From Candidatus Sulfotelmatobacter sp. (lineage in GTDB: Bacteria; Acidobacteriota; Terriglobia; Terriglobales; Acidobacteriaceae), in contig JASHOH010000006.1 in assembly GCA_030041215.1 (NCBI GenBank), positions 1 through 64,000 of the forward strand: a stretch of 64,000 nt of DNA, written 5' to 3'. The notes beneath the pieces are model-generated. The model was not told the origin of the DNA, ran no database searches, and saw nothing but the letters and a program-made list of their open reading frames with translations. Shown piece after piece: positions 43,207-53,710 of the stretch. How positions within the stretch are numbered: the stretch's first letter is position 1; every line of letters begins with the position of its first letter. A program made the translations under genes and the position numbers.

Positions 43207-45888
43207 ATGATCGGCCAAACCATCTCGCACTATCGCATCATCGAGAAGCTCGGTGGCGGGGGCATGGGAGTCGTTTACAAGGCCGAGGACGTGAGACTCG
43301 GGCGCTTTGTCGCTCTCAAGTTCCTGCCTCACGACGTAGCAAGTGATCCGCAGGCGCTAAGCCGGTTCCAGCGCGAGGCCAAGGCCGCCTCGGCGCTGAA
43401 CCATCCCAACATCTGCACGATTTACGAGATTGACGATCAGCACGAGCAGGCGTTCATCGCGATGGAGTTTCTGGATGGCCTGACGTTGAAGAACAGGATC
43501 GCTGGCAGACCATTGGAGATGGAGACATTATTGTCGCTTGGAGTTGAAATCGCCGATGCGCTGGACGCTGCCCACGCCGCTGGCATCGTGCATCGGGACA
43601 TCAAGCCTGCCAACATCTTCATCACAAAACGTGGGCACGCCAAGATTTTGGATTTTGGATTGGCAAAGGTGACTGCCCCAGGCAAGTGGGAATCGGCGGG
43701 CGCCAGCTCCGCGCCGACCATTACTCTGGAAGAACATCTGACGAGTCCCGGTCAAGCGATTGGAACCATCGCGTACATGTCGCCAGAGCAAGTCCGCGCC
43801 AGGGAGCTCGACTCCCGCACTGACCTGTTTTCGTTTGGCGCCGTCCTTTACGAGATGGCGACCGGATCACTGCCCTTCCGAGGTGAGAGTTCCGGAGTGA
43901 TCTTCAAGGCCATTCTGGATGCGAGCCCGACCGCGCCGGTGCGGCTGAATCCGGATCTTCCGCCGAAGCTCGAAGACATAATCAACAAATGCCTGGAGAA
44001 AGACCGCGATCTGCGATACCAGCATGCTTCCGAAATCCGCGCGGATTTGCAGCGGCTCAAGCGTGACACGGAATCGAAGAGCGCCGTAAGTTCGGCTGCC
44101 GGGACCACTTCAGCGGCGCAGAAGAGAAAGATCTGGCTGGCTGCCTGGCCCAGCCCCACAGTACTGACACTTGTGAGCCTGGCGCTCGTTCTGATTGGGA
44201 TGGGCGTTTATGTCTCGCTGGGCCGAAAAAAAACTTTCACCCCCTTCCAGACGATGAACATCGAGCGGCTCACGACCAGCGGGATAGCCCGAAGAGTCGC
44301 CCTCTCGCCGGATGGCAACTATGTAGCCTATGTTACTGGTAATGCGGGAAAGCAGAGCCTTTGGATGCGACAGACCGTCACCCGCAGCGATATCCAGATT
44401 ATTCTCCCGAGCGAGGAGCATTATGGTGGGCTCACCTTCTCACCGGATGGAAACTACGTTTTCTACGTCCGAAGAGCAACTGCCTGGGGGTCGGGTACGC
44501 TGTATCAAATTCCCACTTTAGGCGGTGAGTCACGCAAGGTGCTAGATCACGTCGAGTCTCCGGTCGCGTTCTCCCCGGATGGCAAGCGCCTAGCCTTCAT
44601 AAGAGATAACCCCGGGTCAGAGACTGCTTTGATGGTGGCGGAAGCCGATGGTAGTGGCGAGCTGCAACTCTCCGCACGGAAAGTTCCTGATCCCTTCAGT
44701 GAAGCAGGCATGTCCTGGTCCCATGACGGCAAGAGCATCGCCATCGGGGCGTATTCTGGCGGTGAGTGTTACGTAATGACCATTCAGATAGCAGACGGGT
44801 CTGTGAAACGCGTCGGTTCTCAAGGGTGGCGTCATGTCTTGAGGGTAGCCTGGCTGGCGGATTCGAGCGGGTTAGTTTTCGGGGCCCAAGATTCGGCGAA
44901 CGGGCCACTTCAACTCTGGGAGCTTTCCTACCCTGATGGCCGGGCAGGAAGGGTTACCAATGATTTAGACGATTACGTCGATCTGGATATGACAGCAGAT
45001 TCGCGCGCGCTGGCGACCGTTCTGCGCGAGGTTCGCTCAAACCTCTGGCTTGCTCCCGGTGGTGCGCCCGGTCAGTCTGCCCAGATCAGTTCTAGCGTCG
45101 CCACACAGGAGGGCCTCTTCGGTCTCACGTGGACGGCGGAGGGGCGCCTTGCCTATGCTTCGCTGGCGAGCGGCCGCCGTGAGCTCTGGGTCATGGATAC
45201 CGACGGCGGTTACCCGCGGCAGTTGACCTCCGCTGCCGACCTCCAGTTTTTCTCTTCGCCTTCATCTTGCCCCGACGCGAGCATCTTGTTTGCATCCGGC
45301 GTCTACGGCGCCGCGAACATTTGGCGGATCGATTTGGATGGCGGTAACCGGAGACAGTTAACGCACGAAGGCACAAATGGTGTCCCTTCTTGTTCGCCGG
45401 ACGGAAAATGGGTGGTTTTCAACTCTTCGCGCGGGGGAGATTACTCGCTGTGGAGAGTTCCTGTCCAGGGCGGTAGCCCAGAGCAACTCACCGATTACGC
45501 TTCAGCTTTTCCCTCCGTTTCGCCCGACGGGAAGTGGATTGCCTTCGATGACTACCGACTTCCGCAGTCGCAGCGGATCGGGGTGATTCCTTTCGCAGGC
45601 GGCCAGCCTGTTCGGACCTTCGACTATTTGCCCTCCGGCGCGCCGGGCTACCCCATAATCCATTGGACCCAGGACAGCCGTTACCTTACCTATATTCGAG
45701 ACAAGCAAGGGGTCTCCAATATCTGGGCGCAGCCGCTCGACGGCAGCTCACCCAAACAGCTCACCAATTTCCCCGTCGACGTTATCTACAACTTTGCCTG
45801 GTCGCCGGACGGCCGACAACTCGCACTTGCGCGTGGCTCTCAGACCAGCGATGTAGTCCTGATCCGCAGCGTGGTCACCAATCAATAG
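43207..45888 (+). CDS. Membrane Ser/Thr kinase with PD40 beta-propeller
   Basis: 893 residues from ATG 43207; the upstream frame reads the promoter region. The PASTA-less bacterial kinase domain (about 8-275) has the Gly loop [17 protein letters not shown] Lys in VALKFL, catalytic [10 protein letters not shown] and DFG in LDFGLAK. A membrane helix (about 322-343) leads to an extracytoplasmic TolB/PD40 propeller (about 360-890) with repeated [33 protein letters not shown] and [11 protein letters not shown] blades. The propeller probably senses or scaffolds. All kinase residues are intact. Confidence 0.92.
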   Translation: MIGQTISHYRIIEKLGGGGMGVVYKAEDVRLGRFVALKFLPHDVASDPQALSRFQREAKAASALNHPNICTIYEIDDQHEQAFIAMEFLDGLTLKNRIAGRPLEMETLLSLGVEIADALDAAHAAGIVHRDIKPANIFITKRGHAKILDFGLAKVTAPGKWESAGASSAPTITLEEHLTSPGQAIGTIAYMSPEQVRARELDSRTDLFSFGAVLYEMATGSLPFRGESSGVIFKAILDASPTAPVRLNPDLPPKLEDIINKCLEKDRDLRYQHASEIRADLQRLKRDTESKSAVSSAAGTTSAAQKRKIWLAAWPSPTVLTLVSLALVLIGMGVYVSLGRKKTFTPFQTMNIERLTTSGIARRVALSPDGNYVAYVTGNAGKQSLWMRQTVTRSDIQIILPSEEHYGGLTFSPDGNYVFYVRRATAWGSGTLYQIPTLGGESRKVLDHVESPVAFSPDGKRLAFIRDNPGSETALMVAEADGSGELQLSARKVPDPFSEAGMSWSHDGKSIAIGAYSGGECYVMTIQIADGSVKRVGSQGWRHVLRVAWLADSSGLVFGAQDSANGPLQLWELSYPDGRAGRVTNDLDDYVDLDMTADSRALATVLREVRSNLWLAPGGAPGQSAQISSSVATQEGLFGLTWTAEGRLAYASLASGRRELWVMDTDGGYPRQLTSAADLQFFSSPSSCPDASILFASGVYGAANIWRIDLDGGNRRQLTHEGTNGVPSCSPDGKWVVFNSSRGGDYSLWRVPVQGGSPEQLTDYASAFPSVSPDGKWIAFDDYRLPQSQRIGVIPFAGGQPVRTFDYLPSGAPGYPIIHWTQDSRYLTYIRDKQGVSNIWAQPLDGSSPKQLTNFPVDVIYNFAWSPDGRQLALARGSQTSDVVLIRSVVTNQ

Positions 45889-45932
45889 ACTGGCCGGATT
45901 CCCAGCGCAACTGGCGAAATCAGGCTTAACTG

Positions 45933-47282
45933 TCACCGCCCTACAATAAGGTCGCTGGGACCGGGAAGATTGATCCGGCATATATCGGTGAAACCCGCAT
46001 CTTTCATCCACTGCGTATATTCGACTTCGCTATAGTCGGCGCCGCTGTCGGTGCTGACGAGCATGTTCAGTGAGAATAGTGCCGCGTGAAGAGGTCCGGT
46101 TTTATCGCGATTGAGGATGAAATCCTGCACGACGAGGCGGCCCTTTAGCGCAAGCGCCTGCCGGGCGCGCCGGAAGAGTTCTCGGTTCTCCTCCTCGGAA
46201 AACATGTGGCAGATGGCGTTCAGCATGACGATGTCATAGCCGGAGCCCAGATCGTCAGTGAGCATATCGCCGGCGCGTACCTTGACTTGCGCGGAAACAC
46301 CAGCTTGCTTCACGTATTCGGTGGTAAGCGGCACGACCTCTGACACGTCAAGTATGTCGCAGTGAACATCGGAAGAAGCTCTGGCGAAGGCGATGGAGTA
46401 AGCGCCAGATCCTCCCCCGAGATCGAGGATGCGATGCACTCCGGCCGTACCCAGGGCCTTCACCACAGACGGGGCGCGCTCTTTGGCATGGCGATCCATG
46501 GCGGCAATGAAGTCGGTTGTCCATTCGGGAGTCTCGTCGCGACCGATCGGAATGCGGGTACCGCTGCGCACCGAGTCGGTCAGCGTGCTCCAGCGATGCC
46601 AAATGTTGGCTATATGGAGCAGACCGTTGCGGTGGTTGTCTTTGGAACCCTGCACAAAGAAGCGCGATGACGCGGGAGTATTTCTGTAAGTATCGCCACT
46701 CTTGCTGAGCAGTCCGAGTGCCACGAGCGCGTTGAGCAGCATGCCAACGGCGCGGGCATTGGCGTGGATCCTCGTCCCAGCCTGCTCGGCAGTCGCCCCG
46801 TCACCGACGGCGGTAAAAATGTCGAGCTCTAGCGCGGTGAGAATGCAGCGGCTCGGCATGTAGCCGCGGATCATCTGATCGAGATGGTCGGGCAGAGTTC
46901 CTGCTTTGTCGCGGGCAGTCATTGCGGCGCGGAATTTTTCCCTGTGCTCCACCGCCATAGCTTTCATCGCAGACGCGTCATTCCAAGCAAGGCGACCGAC
47001 CGCCCTCCCCTGGCGCAGATGTGCGTCGACAATCTCACCTACATCCGACGCCTGGACACGCCGGTACCACACCCCTGCCGGATAAACCACCATCACGGGA
47101 CCTTCATCGCAAAGCCCCATGCAGCCGCAGGTGGTGAGTTGGCAGTCGCCATCGAGGCCGCCTGCCTGTATCTGTCGATCGAGAGCATCGAGTACCGCGA
47201 ATGAACCGCTGGCCGGGCACGACACAACACCTTCTGGTTTTTGTTGCGTACAAACGAAAAGATGAAAGCGAAATGGTTCCAT
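45933..47282 (-). CDS. [2Fe-2S] thioredoxin-like ferredoxin fused to SAM O-methyltransferase
   Basis: 449 residues from ATG 47282 (GGGAGG six bases upstream). The N-terminal ~95 residues look like a thioredoxin-fold [2Fe-2S] ferredoxin: HLFVCTQQKPEGVVSCPASG and CQLTTCGCMGLCDEGPVMVV hold the Cys ligands. Residues about 130-440 are an O-methyltransferase of the dimerising Methyltransf_2 type: a winged-helix part (CILTALELDIFTAVGDGATA), SAM motif ILDLGGGSGAYSIAFAR, GDMLTDDLGSGYDIVMLNAI, and VVQDFILN. The two parts are in one frame with no stop between. The substrate is unknown, and whether the cluster is redox-active or structural cannot be told. Confidence 0.85.
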   Translation of the reverse strand: MEPFRFHLFVCTQQKPEGVVSCPASGSFAVLDALDRQIQAGGLDGDCQLTTCGCMGLCDEGPVMVVYPAGVWYRRVQASDVGEIVDAHLRQGRAVGRLAWNDASAMKAMAVEHREKFRAAMTARDKAGTLPDHLDQMIRGYMPSRCILTALELDIFTAVGDGATAEQAGTRIHANARAVGMLLNALVALGLLSKSGDTYRNTPASSRFFVQGSKDNHRNGLLHIANIWHRWSTLTDSVRSGTRIPIGRDETPEWTTDFIAAMDRHAKERAPSVVKALGTAGVHRILDLGGGSGAYSIAFARASSDVHCDILDVSEVVPLTTEYVKQAGVSAQVKVRAGDMLTDDLGSGYDIVMLNAICHMFSEEENRELFRRARQALALKGRLVVQDFILNRDKTGPLHAALFSLNMLVSTDSGADYSEVEYTQWMKDAGFTDICRINLPGPSDLIVGR

Positions 47283-47446
47283 GAATGCCTCCCAACAACA
47301 GTCCATGTTAGTCCTTTATTTCGGTCTGACAGAAGGCCCGTTGAAAGGCGAAACGGCGGGAGAGAACGATAGCCCTCACATGGGAAATGGGGTCGGGACA
47401 CGTTTACACTCAGAATCCATCAAGGCCAGTCTTTGACTTGCTCCTG

Positions 47447-47479
47447 AAAAAAATTCGGCGCGGACCCGTGGCCCGCGCC
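47447..47479 (-). terminator. Intrinsic terminator of the MxKDx protein gene
   Basis: GGCGCGG (47457-47463) pairs with CCGCGCC (47473-47479), and an inner CC/GG pair extends the stem. On the minus strand it is followed by GAA and seven T (47453-47447). It lies about 30 bases past the stop at 47510. Confidence 0.7.
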
Positions 47480-47509
47480 CTGGCAATTCGTGCAGATCGA
47501 CTCGGACGG

Positions 47510-47752
47510 CTAGTTCTGCTTCATCGTATTGTCTTTCTTGCTGTCGTCCTTCATGGTGTTGTCTTTCTTTGTTGTGTCTTTCTTCGCGGCCTTGGTCTTC
47601 TTGGCTGACTTGGCGGCGCTCTTCTTCGTTGAAGTGTCTTTTTTCGTCGTGTCTTGCTTGCTGGTGTCTTGCTTCATTGAATCCTGGCCGAAGGTGGGCA
47701 GCGAAGCCGCGAGCAAACAGGCAAGCATCAGACTCCCGAAAATCTTCTTCAT
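47510..47752 (-). CDS. Small exported Lys/Thr/Asp-rich protein (MxKDx repeat type)
   Basis: 80 residues from ATG 47752, with AAGGAG six bases upstream. A signal peptide (about 1-21, ending LPTFGQ) is followed by a low-complexity chain of repeated K-K-D-T/N units (KQDTTKKDTST, KKDTTKKDNTMKDD, KKDNTMKQN), like the pentapeptide MxKDx repeat family. A central Lys/Ala stretch resembles histone-H1-like tails. It is strongly basic and likely disordered. Function unknown. A good terminator follows. Confidence 0.7.
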   Translation of the reverse strand: MKKIFGSLMLACLLAASLPTFGQDSMKQDTSKQDTTKKDTSTKKSAAKSAKKTKAAKKDTTKKDNTMKDDSKKDNTMKQN

Positions 47753-47988
47753 GTTGTCTCCTTGCAATAGGTGAGTTGGGTCGTCCGGCAGGTCTGCACC
47801 TGCAGACTAACGATGGAGATGAGCCGGGCGAAAGAAAGTTACAACATTGGGGCGGAAGGAATCAACCTTAATGGCTCTGCGTTGCCGGATGACAAACTGA
47901 GGAAAGCGCGCAAAGAAATCGCGGACGCCCGCGCGACAACCGGCGAGTATCTTTCGACTTCGTTCGGGGCAGCCCACGGCGCACACAT

Positions 47989-48558
47989 TTATTTTTGAGG
48001 AGGGTGCCGCGTTCCTTTCAGGAAGGCCTTCGTCTCGATAGCGGTGATCTTTTGGCGCAACTCTACAATTGGGCCGGGATCTGCTCCTTCGTTGTAGGCG
48101 ATAGATTTCTTTTCTCCGTCGCTGACTTGCAACTCGATCCACGTAGTTGGTTCGTCGGCGCATCCTGGGCAGTCGGTTGGTGGGTTGGCGAAGGCGGGGA
48201 GTACTTTTGTGTCGATTAGGCGTTGCAGATCCTTCCAGTCTCGCTTCGTGATTCTGTACTCAGTGATTTGATCTGGATATTTCTTTTTGTCCGAATATGA
48301 TCGGTTGGCAATGACAATTCGTTGCGGCTCAACGGTTGTCTCAACCTCGTTGTAACCTTCCGTGCACCAACCGCAAGAGTTTCCTACCCGCACGCGGACG
48401 ACTTGTGCATTCGCGGAAGTCTTGGACAAGCTCTCTTGGCCCCAGAGGGTTGCAATCGTCAAGCCGGCCAGAATGCTTAATCTCCAGATCCGGCGTTCGA
48501 CTCGCAGGCTATGCACACTCTTCCTTAAGCGAAGGGCCGGCGCTACACGTTGGCACAC
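47989..48558 (-). CDS. Exported protein of unknown function
   Basis: Up to 189 residues. An Arg-rich N-terminus leads to a hydrophobic segment (about 27-41, LSILAGLTIATLWGQE), so probably a signal peptide. The mature part has four Cys in two pairs (NSCGWCTEGY and DCPGCAD) and no family I recognise. The GTG at 48558 directly follows the stop of the TPR gene, but the true start may be a later GTG because no clear Shine-Dalgarno sequence was found. Read-through from the TPR gene is plausible. Confidence 0.6.
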   Translation of the reverse strand: MCQRVAPALRLRKSVHSLRVERRIWRLSILAGLTIATLWGQESLSKTSANAQVVRVRVGNSCGWCTEGYNEVETTVEPQRIVIANRSYSDKKKYPDQITEYRITKRDWKDLQRLIDTKVLPAFANPPTDCPGCADEPTTWIELQVSDGEKKSIAYNEGADPGPIVELRQKITAIETKAFLKGTRHPPQK

Positions 48559-50850
48559 CTAACTGCTGCGCAGCGATGACAATACCTTCTTCGCGTCGGC
48601 GTTGTTCGGATCCAGTTTCAGCACGTGTTCTAGTTGCTGGCGCGCCGAGGCCGTTTGCTTGGTTTTCTCATAGGCAAGCGCGAGATGGTAATGAACCGTG
48701 GCATCGTCGGCGGCCCCGTGCTTTTGGCTCAGGCGCAGCGACTCCTGGAACATGTCAATCGCCGACTGATACACGCCTTTCTGGAAATAGGCGTAGCCCA
48801 GAGTATCGGCCGCAGCGGGAGAATCCGGCATGCCGCGGCGCGCGGTCTGCGCCATGGCGAGGGCAACATCGACATTGCCGCCCTGCTGCAACATGATGTA
48901 CGCCAGATTGTTCGAGGCGAGAGGATTTTCTGGCTGGATATTCAGCGCCTGCTGGTACATGTTCTTTGCCTGATCGTATTGGTGCTGTGACTCATACAAC
49001 ATGCCGGCAAGCAGGTAGAAGGAAATCTCCCGAGGATGGTCCTTGATCGACCGCTGGTAGGTTGCCAGCGCCTGGCTCACTGAACCTTCGGCAGTCTGCA
49101 CCTGCGCCAGTTTCAGCAGGGCATCGGAATTGTTCTTGTCGAGTTCAATTGATTTTTGAAACGCCGCGTCTGCGCCGCTGTAGTCTTTTTTCTGAAACAG
49201 GGCGGTGCCCAGCAGGTCGTAAAAGCCACTATTGGCAGGCTGCTTGGCAATCTGAGCCCGAGCCGCAGCAATGGCCTGATCGAGCTGTTTCTGCGCGATG
49301 TAGGTGTTCATCATGCCCTGCAACGCATCGGTTGAGTTGCCATCTTTATCGAGCGCCTGCTGATAGGACTTGATGGCTTCGGGATATTGTTTTTGCGCCT
49401 GGTGCAGATTTCCCATCTGAACATAAGGCGCGGCACTGGCGGGTGCGACCTCGGCCGCCTTGTGTATGTCACTTTCAGCATCGGAGAATTTCTGCCGCTG
49501 CATCTCGGCGACAGCGCGCAAAAGGTATCCATCGGGAGAATTAGGGGCGCCGTAAACGATCTGCTGTGCGGTCTCGGTCAGGGCGTCAACATCGTTGTGG
49601 CGTATTTCGATTGCTGCCAGCGCGCGTTGAGCGTCGGTGAGATCGGGATGCAATCCAACAGCGGTGCGCAATTCTGACTCGGATTGCGCTTCGTTGTTCT
49701 GCATGCCCAGCGCGACGCCGAGGTGATAGTGTGCCACTGCATTGTTTGGGTCCTCTTTCAGCGCCGCTTGCAGCGAATCAACCGCACCAGCGGCGTCATT
49801 CTGGCGAAGGCGTATTTGTCCCCGATAGACCAGCGCTTCGCTGTCGTGCGCATTGGCTTTCAAGATCTCGTCATTCAGCTTGGCCGCCTCATCGAGGCGA
49901 TTTTTTAAGATCAGCAACTGGATATAGTTTTTCTTAACCTGGAGGTCTTTGGGGTGTTCGCTGAAGAGCGAGGCATACTCCTCCGTCGCCTTGTCGAGCT
50001 GACCATCGGCGAAATAGAAGTCGCCGAGCATGCGGTAGCCCTCGGAATCATCGGCCAAATCTTGCTTCGTCCGGCGGAGGAAGGCCTCGCTCTCGGCGCG
50101 CTTGCCCTCAGTCATCAGCAGGCGAGTATAGGCGGCGCGCGGCGCGGGATCGTGGGGATCGACGTCGATGGCGCGCTTGAACTGCTGCTCCGCTTCGGCC
50201 ATCCGATTGTGCGACTGGTAAAACCCTCCCAGCGCCAGTTGTGCGTTCATGTTCTTGGGGCCAAGCTCGGTCGCTTTCTTTAAGTTGATCTCTGCCTGGT
50301 CGGGCAACTGAGCCCGCAGCTGCAGAAGAGCAAGACTTAAATAAGAGTCTGCGCGGCTGGGGTCGGCGGCGATGCCTTTTTGCATCTCGGTTAAGGCCGC
50401 GCCCAGATTATCCTGCGCAGCATAGAAGTTCCCCCAAGCCATATGAGTATCCGCACTGTCGGGCTGACTGGACTTCAGGAAATCGAGGTGTGGCTGAGCG
50501 TCTTTCAATTGGCGCGCAGCAACGAGCAGATTCGCCATCTCCAGATGAGCAGAATAATTGTCCGGGACTAAATCGAGGGTGCGCGAGAGCTCCACAAAAG
50601 CGCGGTTGTAATCCTTAAGTTTAAGGTAGGTCTCGCCCAGCTGGTAATGCGCCTCAGCGAAACGGGGATCGACCTGAATTGCGTTGGCATACTGGATGAC
50701 TGCTTCCCGAAACTTGCCTTTATCGCGGTAGCGGTTGCCGCTTTCAAGAAACTTCTGTTTGCGCACATTGGGGTCGCGCGAACATCCAGTTAGCAGGGTA
50801 GTAATGAAAAATGTGATAAAGAAAAAACGAACGAAACTCGAACGGCTCAT
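48559..50850 (-). CDS. TPR-repeat lipoprotein
   Basis: 763 residues from ATG 50850 (GGGAGA upstream; the frame to 50895 is not needed). A lipoprotein signal ends LLTGCSRD. The rest is about eighteen to twenty TPR units, such as AEAHYQLGETYLKLKDYNRA, SALVYRGQIRLRQNDAAGA-like and ASNNLAYIMLQQGGNVDVAL. It is similar in build to the large TPR protein of PEP-CTERM/exopolysaccharide loci, but no such partner genes are nearby. Probably an outer-membrane-associated scaffold. Confidence 0.85.
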   Translation of the reverse strand: MSRSSFVRFFFITFFITTLLTGCSRDPNVRKQKFLESGNRYRDKGKFREAVIQYANAIQVDPRFAEAHYQLGETYLKLKDYNRAFVELSRTLDLVPDNYSAHLEMANLLVAARQLKDAQPHLDFLKSSQPDSADTHMAWGNFYAAQDNLGAALTEMQKGIAADPSRADSYLSLALLQLRAQLPDQAEINLKKATELGPKNMNAQLALGGFYQSHNRMAEAEQQFKRAIDVDPHDPAPRAAYTRLLMTEGKRAESEAFLRRTKQDLADDSEGYRMLGDFYFADGQLDKATEEYASLFSEHPKDLQVKKNYIQLLILKNRLDEAAKLNDEILKANAHDSEALVYRGQIRLRQNDAAGAVDSLQAALKEDPNNAVAHYHLGVALGMQNNEAQSESELRTAVGLHPDLTDAQRALAAIEIRHNDVDALTETAQQIVYGAPNSPDGYLLRAVAEMQRQKFSDAESDIHKAAEVAPASAAPYVQMGNLHQAQKQYPEAIKSYQQALDKDGNSTDALQGMMNTYIAQKQLDQAIAAARAQIAKQPANSGFYDLLGTALFQKKDYSGADAAFQKSIELDKNNSDALLKLAQVQTAEGSVSQALATYQRSIKDHPREISFYLLAGMLYESQHQYDQAKNMYQQALNIQPENPLASNNLAYIMLQQGGNVDVALAMAQTARRGMPDSPAAADTLGYAYFQKGVYQSAIDMFQESLRLSQKHGAADDATVHYHLALAYEKTKQTASARQQLEHVLKLDPNNADAKKVLSSLRSS

Positions 50851-51019
50851 GAAATCTCCCAGGAATGGTACAGACGACCACGCACACGTGGTCATGGATA
50901 AAAATACCCCAAGTAGCTGTTGAACACAAAGTTACCCGAGTCATGGGAGGAGAGTTGAAACAGGGAGACGCAATGTCGTTGTTGCCCTCACGGGCGTGGA
51001 TTCTCGTCGCAACGCGCAG

Positions 51020-51577
51020 CTATCGGATCTGTATGCTGTTAAAGAACTTGTTGGCATCCGCTTCCGAGCAGTTGGTTTTGGCGTCGCAGATGACGATGGC
51101 CTGCCAGATGCGGTCGCCTTTCACCGTAATGCGTTCGTAGGAAGTGACGTGGAAGGTGGTCTGGCCGTGAACATAGGTTCCGGTGGCCGAAACGGCGCGA
51201 GCGGGAAAACCGCCGAATGTTGAATCGGTCTTCGGGCCAGGCTTGGCATTATCGAGCTGCCCGAGTGCGCTATCAAGCATGTGGTCGAGCGCTGCCGTGT
51301 CATTGCGGGTGTTGGGAATGTCGCAATAGAGCACCAGAAAGGCGTCGGAATCGTCATGCACGCTCAGGGTGTAGTTATGCATCTTGGCGGTGCCACCGCT
51401 TTTCAGCTGAATGTTGTCGAAGGAATACCCGACGCCGGGCTTGTCTTTATCGGGCAGCGGATACAAGGCAGAAAACTCAGGAGCCTCATAGCGCATGCTG
51501 GCGAAATCGAGATTCTGCGCCGCGGACGCGGCAACGGCCAACATCCAGAAAGCGAGCGTCAGTTTCATGAAATTCAT
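51020..51577 (-). CDS. Small exported protein of unknown function
   Basis: 185 residues. A signal peptide (about 1-19, LTLAFWMLAVAASAAQ) is followed by a beta-rich domain with YPLPDKDKPGVGYSF, FLVLYCDIP, and ERITVKGDRIWQAIVICDA, and a Cys pair near the C-terminus (VICDAKTNCSEADA). The shape (conserved exported domain testing a small beta barrel) is common in Acidobacteria hypothetical proteins, but I recognise no family. AAGGGGAAG lies upstream of the ATG. Confidence 0.65.
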   Translation of the reverse strand: MNFMKLTLAFWMLAVAASAAQNLDFASMRYEAPEFSALYPLPDKDKPGVGYSFDNIQLKSGGTAKMHNYTLSVHDDSDAFLVLYCDIPNTRNDTAALDHMLDSALGQLDNAKPGPKTDSTFGGFPARAVSATGTYVHGQTTFHVTSYERITVKGDRIWQAIVICDAKTNCSEADANKFFNSIQIR

Positions 51578-51979
51578 GCACTTCCCCTTTTGCTGCCAGA
51601 TTGTTTCAGGGGAGAATAGGCATTGCCAGTTACTTCTGTCACGCCAGGCCGCGAGTACCTTTCAAGTCCTGGTCGTGATTCTTCTAATGGACGAGAGCAT
51701 GCTCGCCAGATGCGCCGTCGAAAACGATCGGTGGCGATTTTTCTGCTGGCGAGGACAAGACACTTCAAGTCACCTTCGAGAAGCACAACTCTGTGATGCG
51801 GCTGGCGTGGCAGTAGCATGAGCGCCACCCTTTTCTGCCTCACGTCTTCGATTGAGTAATCACGCCCATGCAGGGACAGGCGCCGTCGAGCGCTTGCCTT
51901 GAAGCAGATCTGAGTCACTTTCACTGACAATTAACATCTGCGTAACATTGGCAGTCAATACTGTCCGAGCGGAGGTCTT
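51578..51979. other. Gene-free divergent interval
   Basis: 402 bp between the small exported protein (minus) and the phosphatase gene (plus). It should hold both promoters. CTGACA at 51923-51928 and AATACT near 51959 are weak, badly spaced boxes. No hairpin, repeat or credible small gene was seen. Confidence 0.4.
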
Positions 51980-53689
51980 ATGAAAACGGACAGATTCCTA
52001 TTGGCGGGAACTATGCTGGCGTTTGCGCTGGCGTCGACGCTGGGAACGGCTGCTCAAACGAATGCGGTCGGCACGGGGAAAATCAAGCATGTTCTATTGT
52101 TGAGCATCGATGGCATGCACGCGGTCGATTTTTATAACTGTTCACGCGGACTTGCCGGTGTGAACGGCGGAAACCCGTATTGTCCGAATATGGCAACGCT
52201 GAGCCAGACGGCAATCAACTACGTGAATACGGAGTCTTCGAAGCCATCGGACTCCTTTCCAGGAATGGCGGCGCTGGCTTCTGGCGGCACGCCGAAAACG
52301 ACCGGACTTTATTACGACGTCGCCTATGATCGCTCGCTTGACCCACCCGCGCAAACAACGGGCACAGGCTTGGCGGGTGGTCCATGCAAAGCTTATGCGC
52401 CACCGGCCGGAACAACTACAGATTTCGACCAAGGTATCGATTACAACGATAACTTGCTGAACGGCGGTGCACCGGGCGCGTCACTGACCGAAGGAGGAAT
52501 CGCTTCCATCGACCCGCAACATTTAGAACGTGACCCACTCAACGGGTGCGCGCCGGTCTACCCGTGGAATTTCATTCGCGTCAATACGGCTTTTGGCGTG
52601 ATTCGTGCGACCGGCGGATACACGGCCTGGATCGACAAGCATCCTTCGTATTCGTTCGTAGGCGGCCCCGGCGGTAACGGACTCGACGATTATTATTCGC
52701 CAGAAGTGGACTCAATGGTGGTGCCGCTGCCGGGGGTGAAAACCTTGGATGGCGCTTCGTGCGATCCGATTCGCGACCCGCTCGGCACATCTGCGTGAAA
52801 CGCCAGCTTTAAGAATATCCAATGCTACGATGCGATCAAAGTGTATGGCCTGTTGAATCAGATTGCAGGTAAAACACATTCCGGAGCGCCCGCGAAGGTT
52901 CCAGCAATTTTCGGCATGAACTTTCAATCCGTATACGTTGGACAATCGGTCTACGAAGCGGGCGTGGGCGGGGGTGGGTACCAAGACGCTGCGGCCACTC
53001 CCAGTGCAGAACTGCTGGGTGAAATCGAATACGTTGATACCTGCATCGGCAACATCGTCGCTGCCCTCCAGACCGCAGGTCTTTACAATGACACACTGGT
53101 CATAATCACGGCCAAGCACGGGGAGTCGCCAATCGATCCGACCCGCTATATCGCCGATGGAACCGACACGCCAGCGACGCTGTTGGGCGATCTCATTCCT
53201 TATTCCGAATCACCATTGAATTCTACGGGTATCGGGGCGACAGAAGACGATGTCTCGGTACTTTGGTTGAAAAAAGGCGTGGACGTAAAGACGGCCGTCG
53301 CAATCCTCGAAAGCGATGCGACCGAAATCGGCATGGGCGAGATTTTCTATGGCCCAACTGTCGCGTTGAACTATAACGTGGGCGGTTGGGAGAGCGGCGA
53401 CGATCCTCGCACGCCAGACATCATTGTCACGCCGAATGTCGGTGTCACGTACTCAAGCAGCACTGCAATGATCGGCGACCACGGCGGATTCACCCATGAC
53501 GACACGAACGTAATCTTGCTGGTGGCAAATTCCAGCTTCACGGCGCAGACCGTCGCGACTGCTTCGACAACCCGGCAGGTAGCTCCAACAATGGTGCAAG
53601 TGTTGGGTTTGAATCCCGCGCTGCTGGATGCAGTACAACAGGAAGGCACGCAGGTGTTGGCCGAGGTTGCCGCACAGCTGGCAAAGTAG
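51980..53689 (+). pseudogene. Exported alkaline-phosphatase-family (PDE/NPP) gene split by one TGA
   Basis: From ATG 51980 (GGAGGT upstream) a signal peptide (about 1-25) leads to the nucleotide pyrophosphatase/phosphodiesterase fold: KHVLLLSIDGMHAVDF, a nucleophile region SKPSDSFPGMAALASGG, and TTGLYYDVAYD. After GTSA the frame meets TGA at 52796-52798, then continues unbroken to 53689: ASFKNIQCYDAIKVYGLLNQ, TLVIITAKHGESPID, and IGDHGGFTHDDTN, which are the remaining metal-ligand motifs. One TGG-to-TGA change would explain it. The whole would be 569 codons. No frameshift and no decay in the second half suggest a recent mutation or a base-call error. Confidence 0.85.
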
Positions 53690-53710
53690 TCTCGATTATT
53701 CCTGGGCGAG

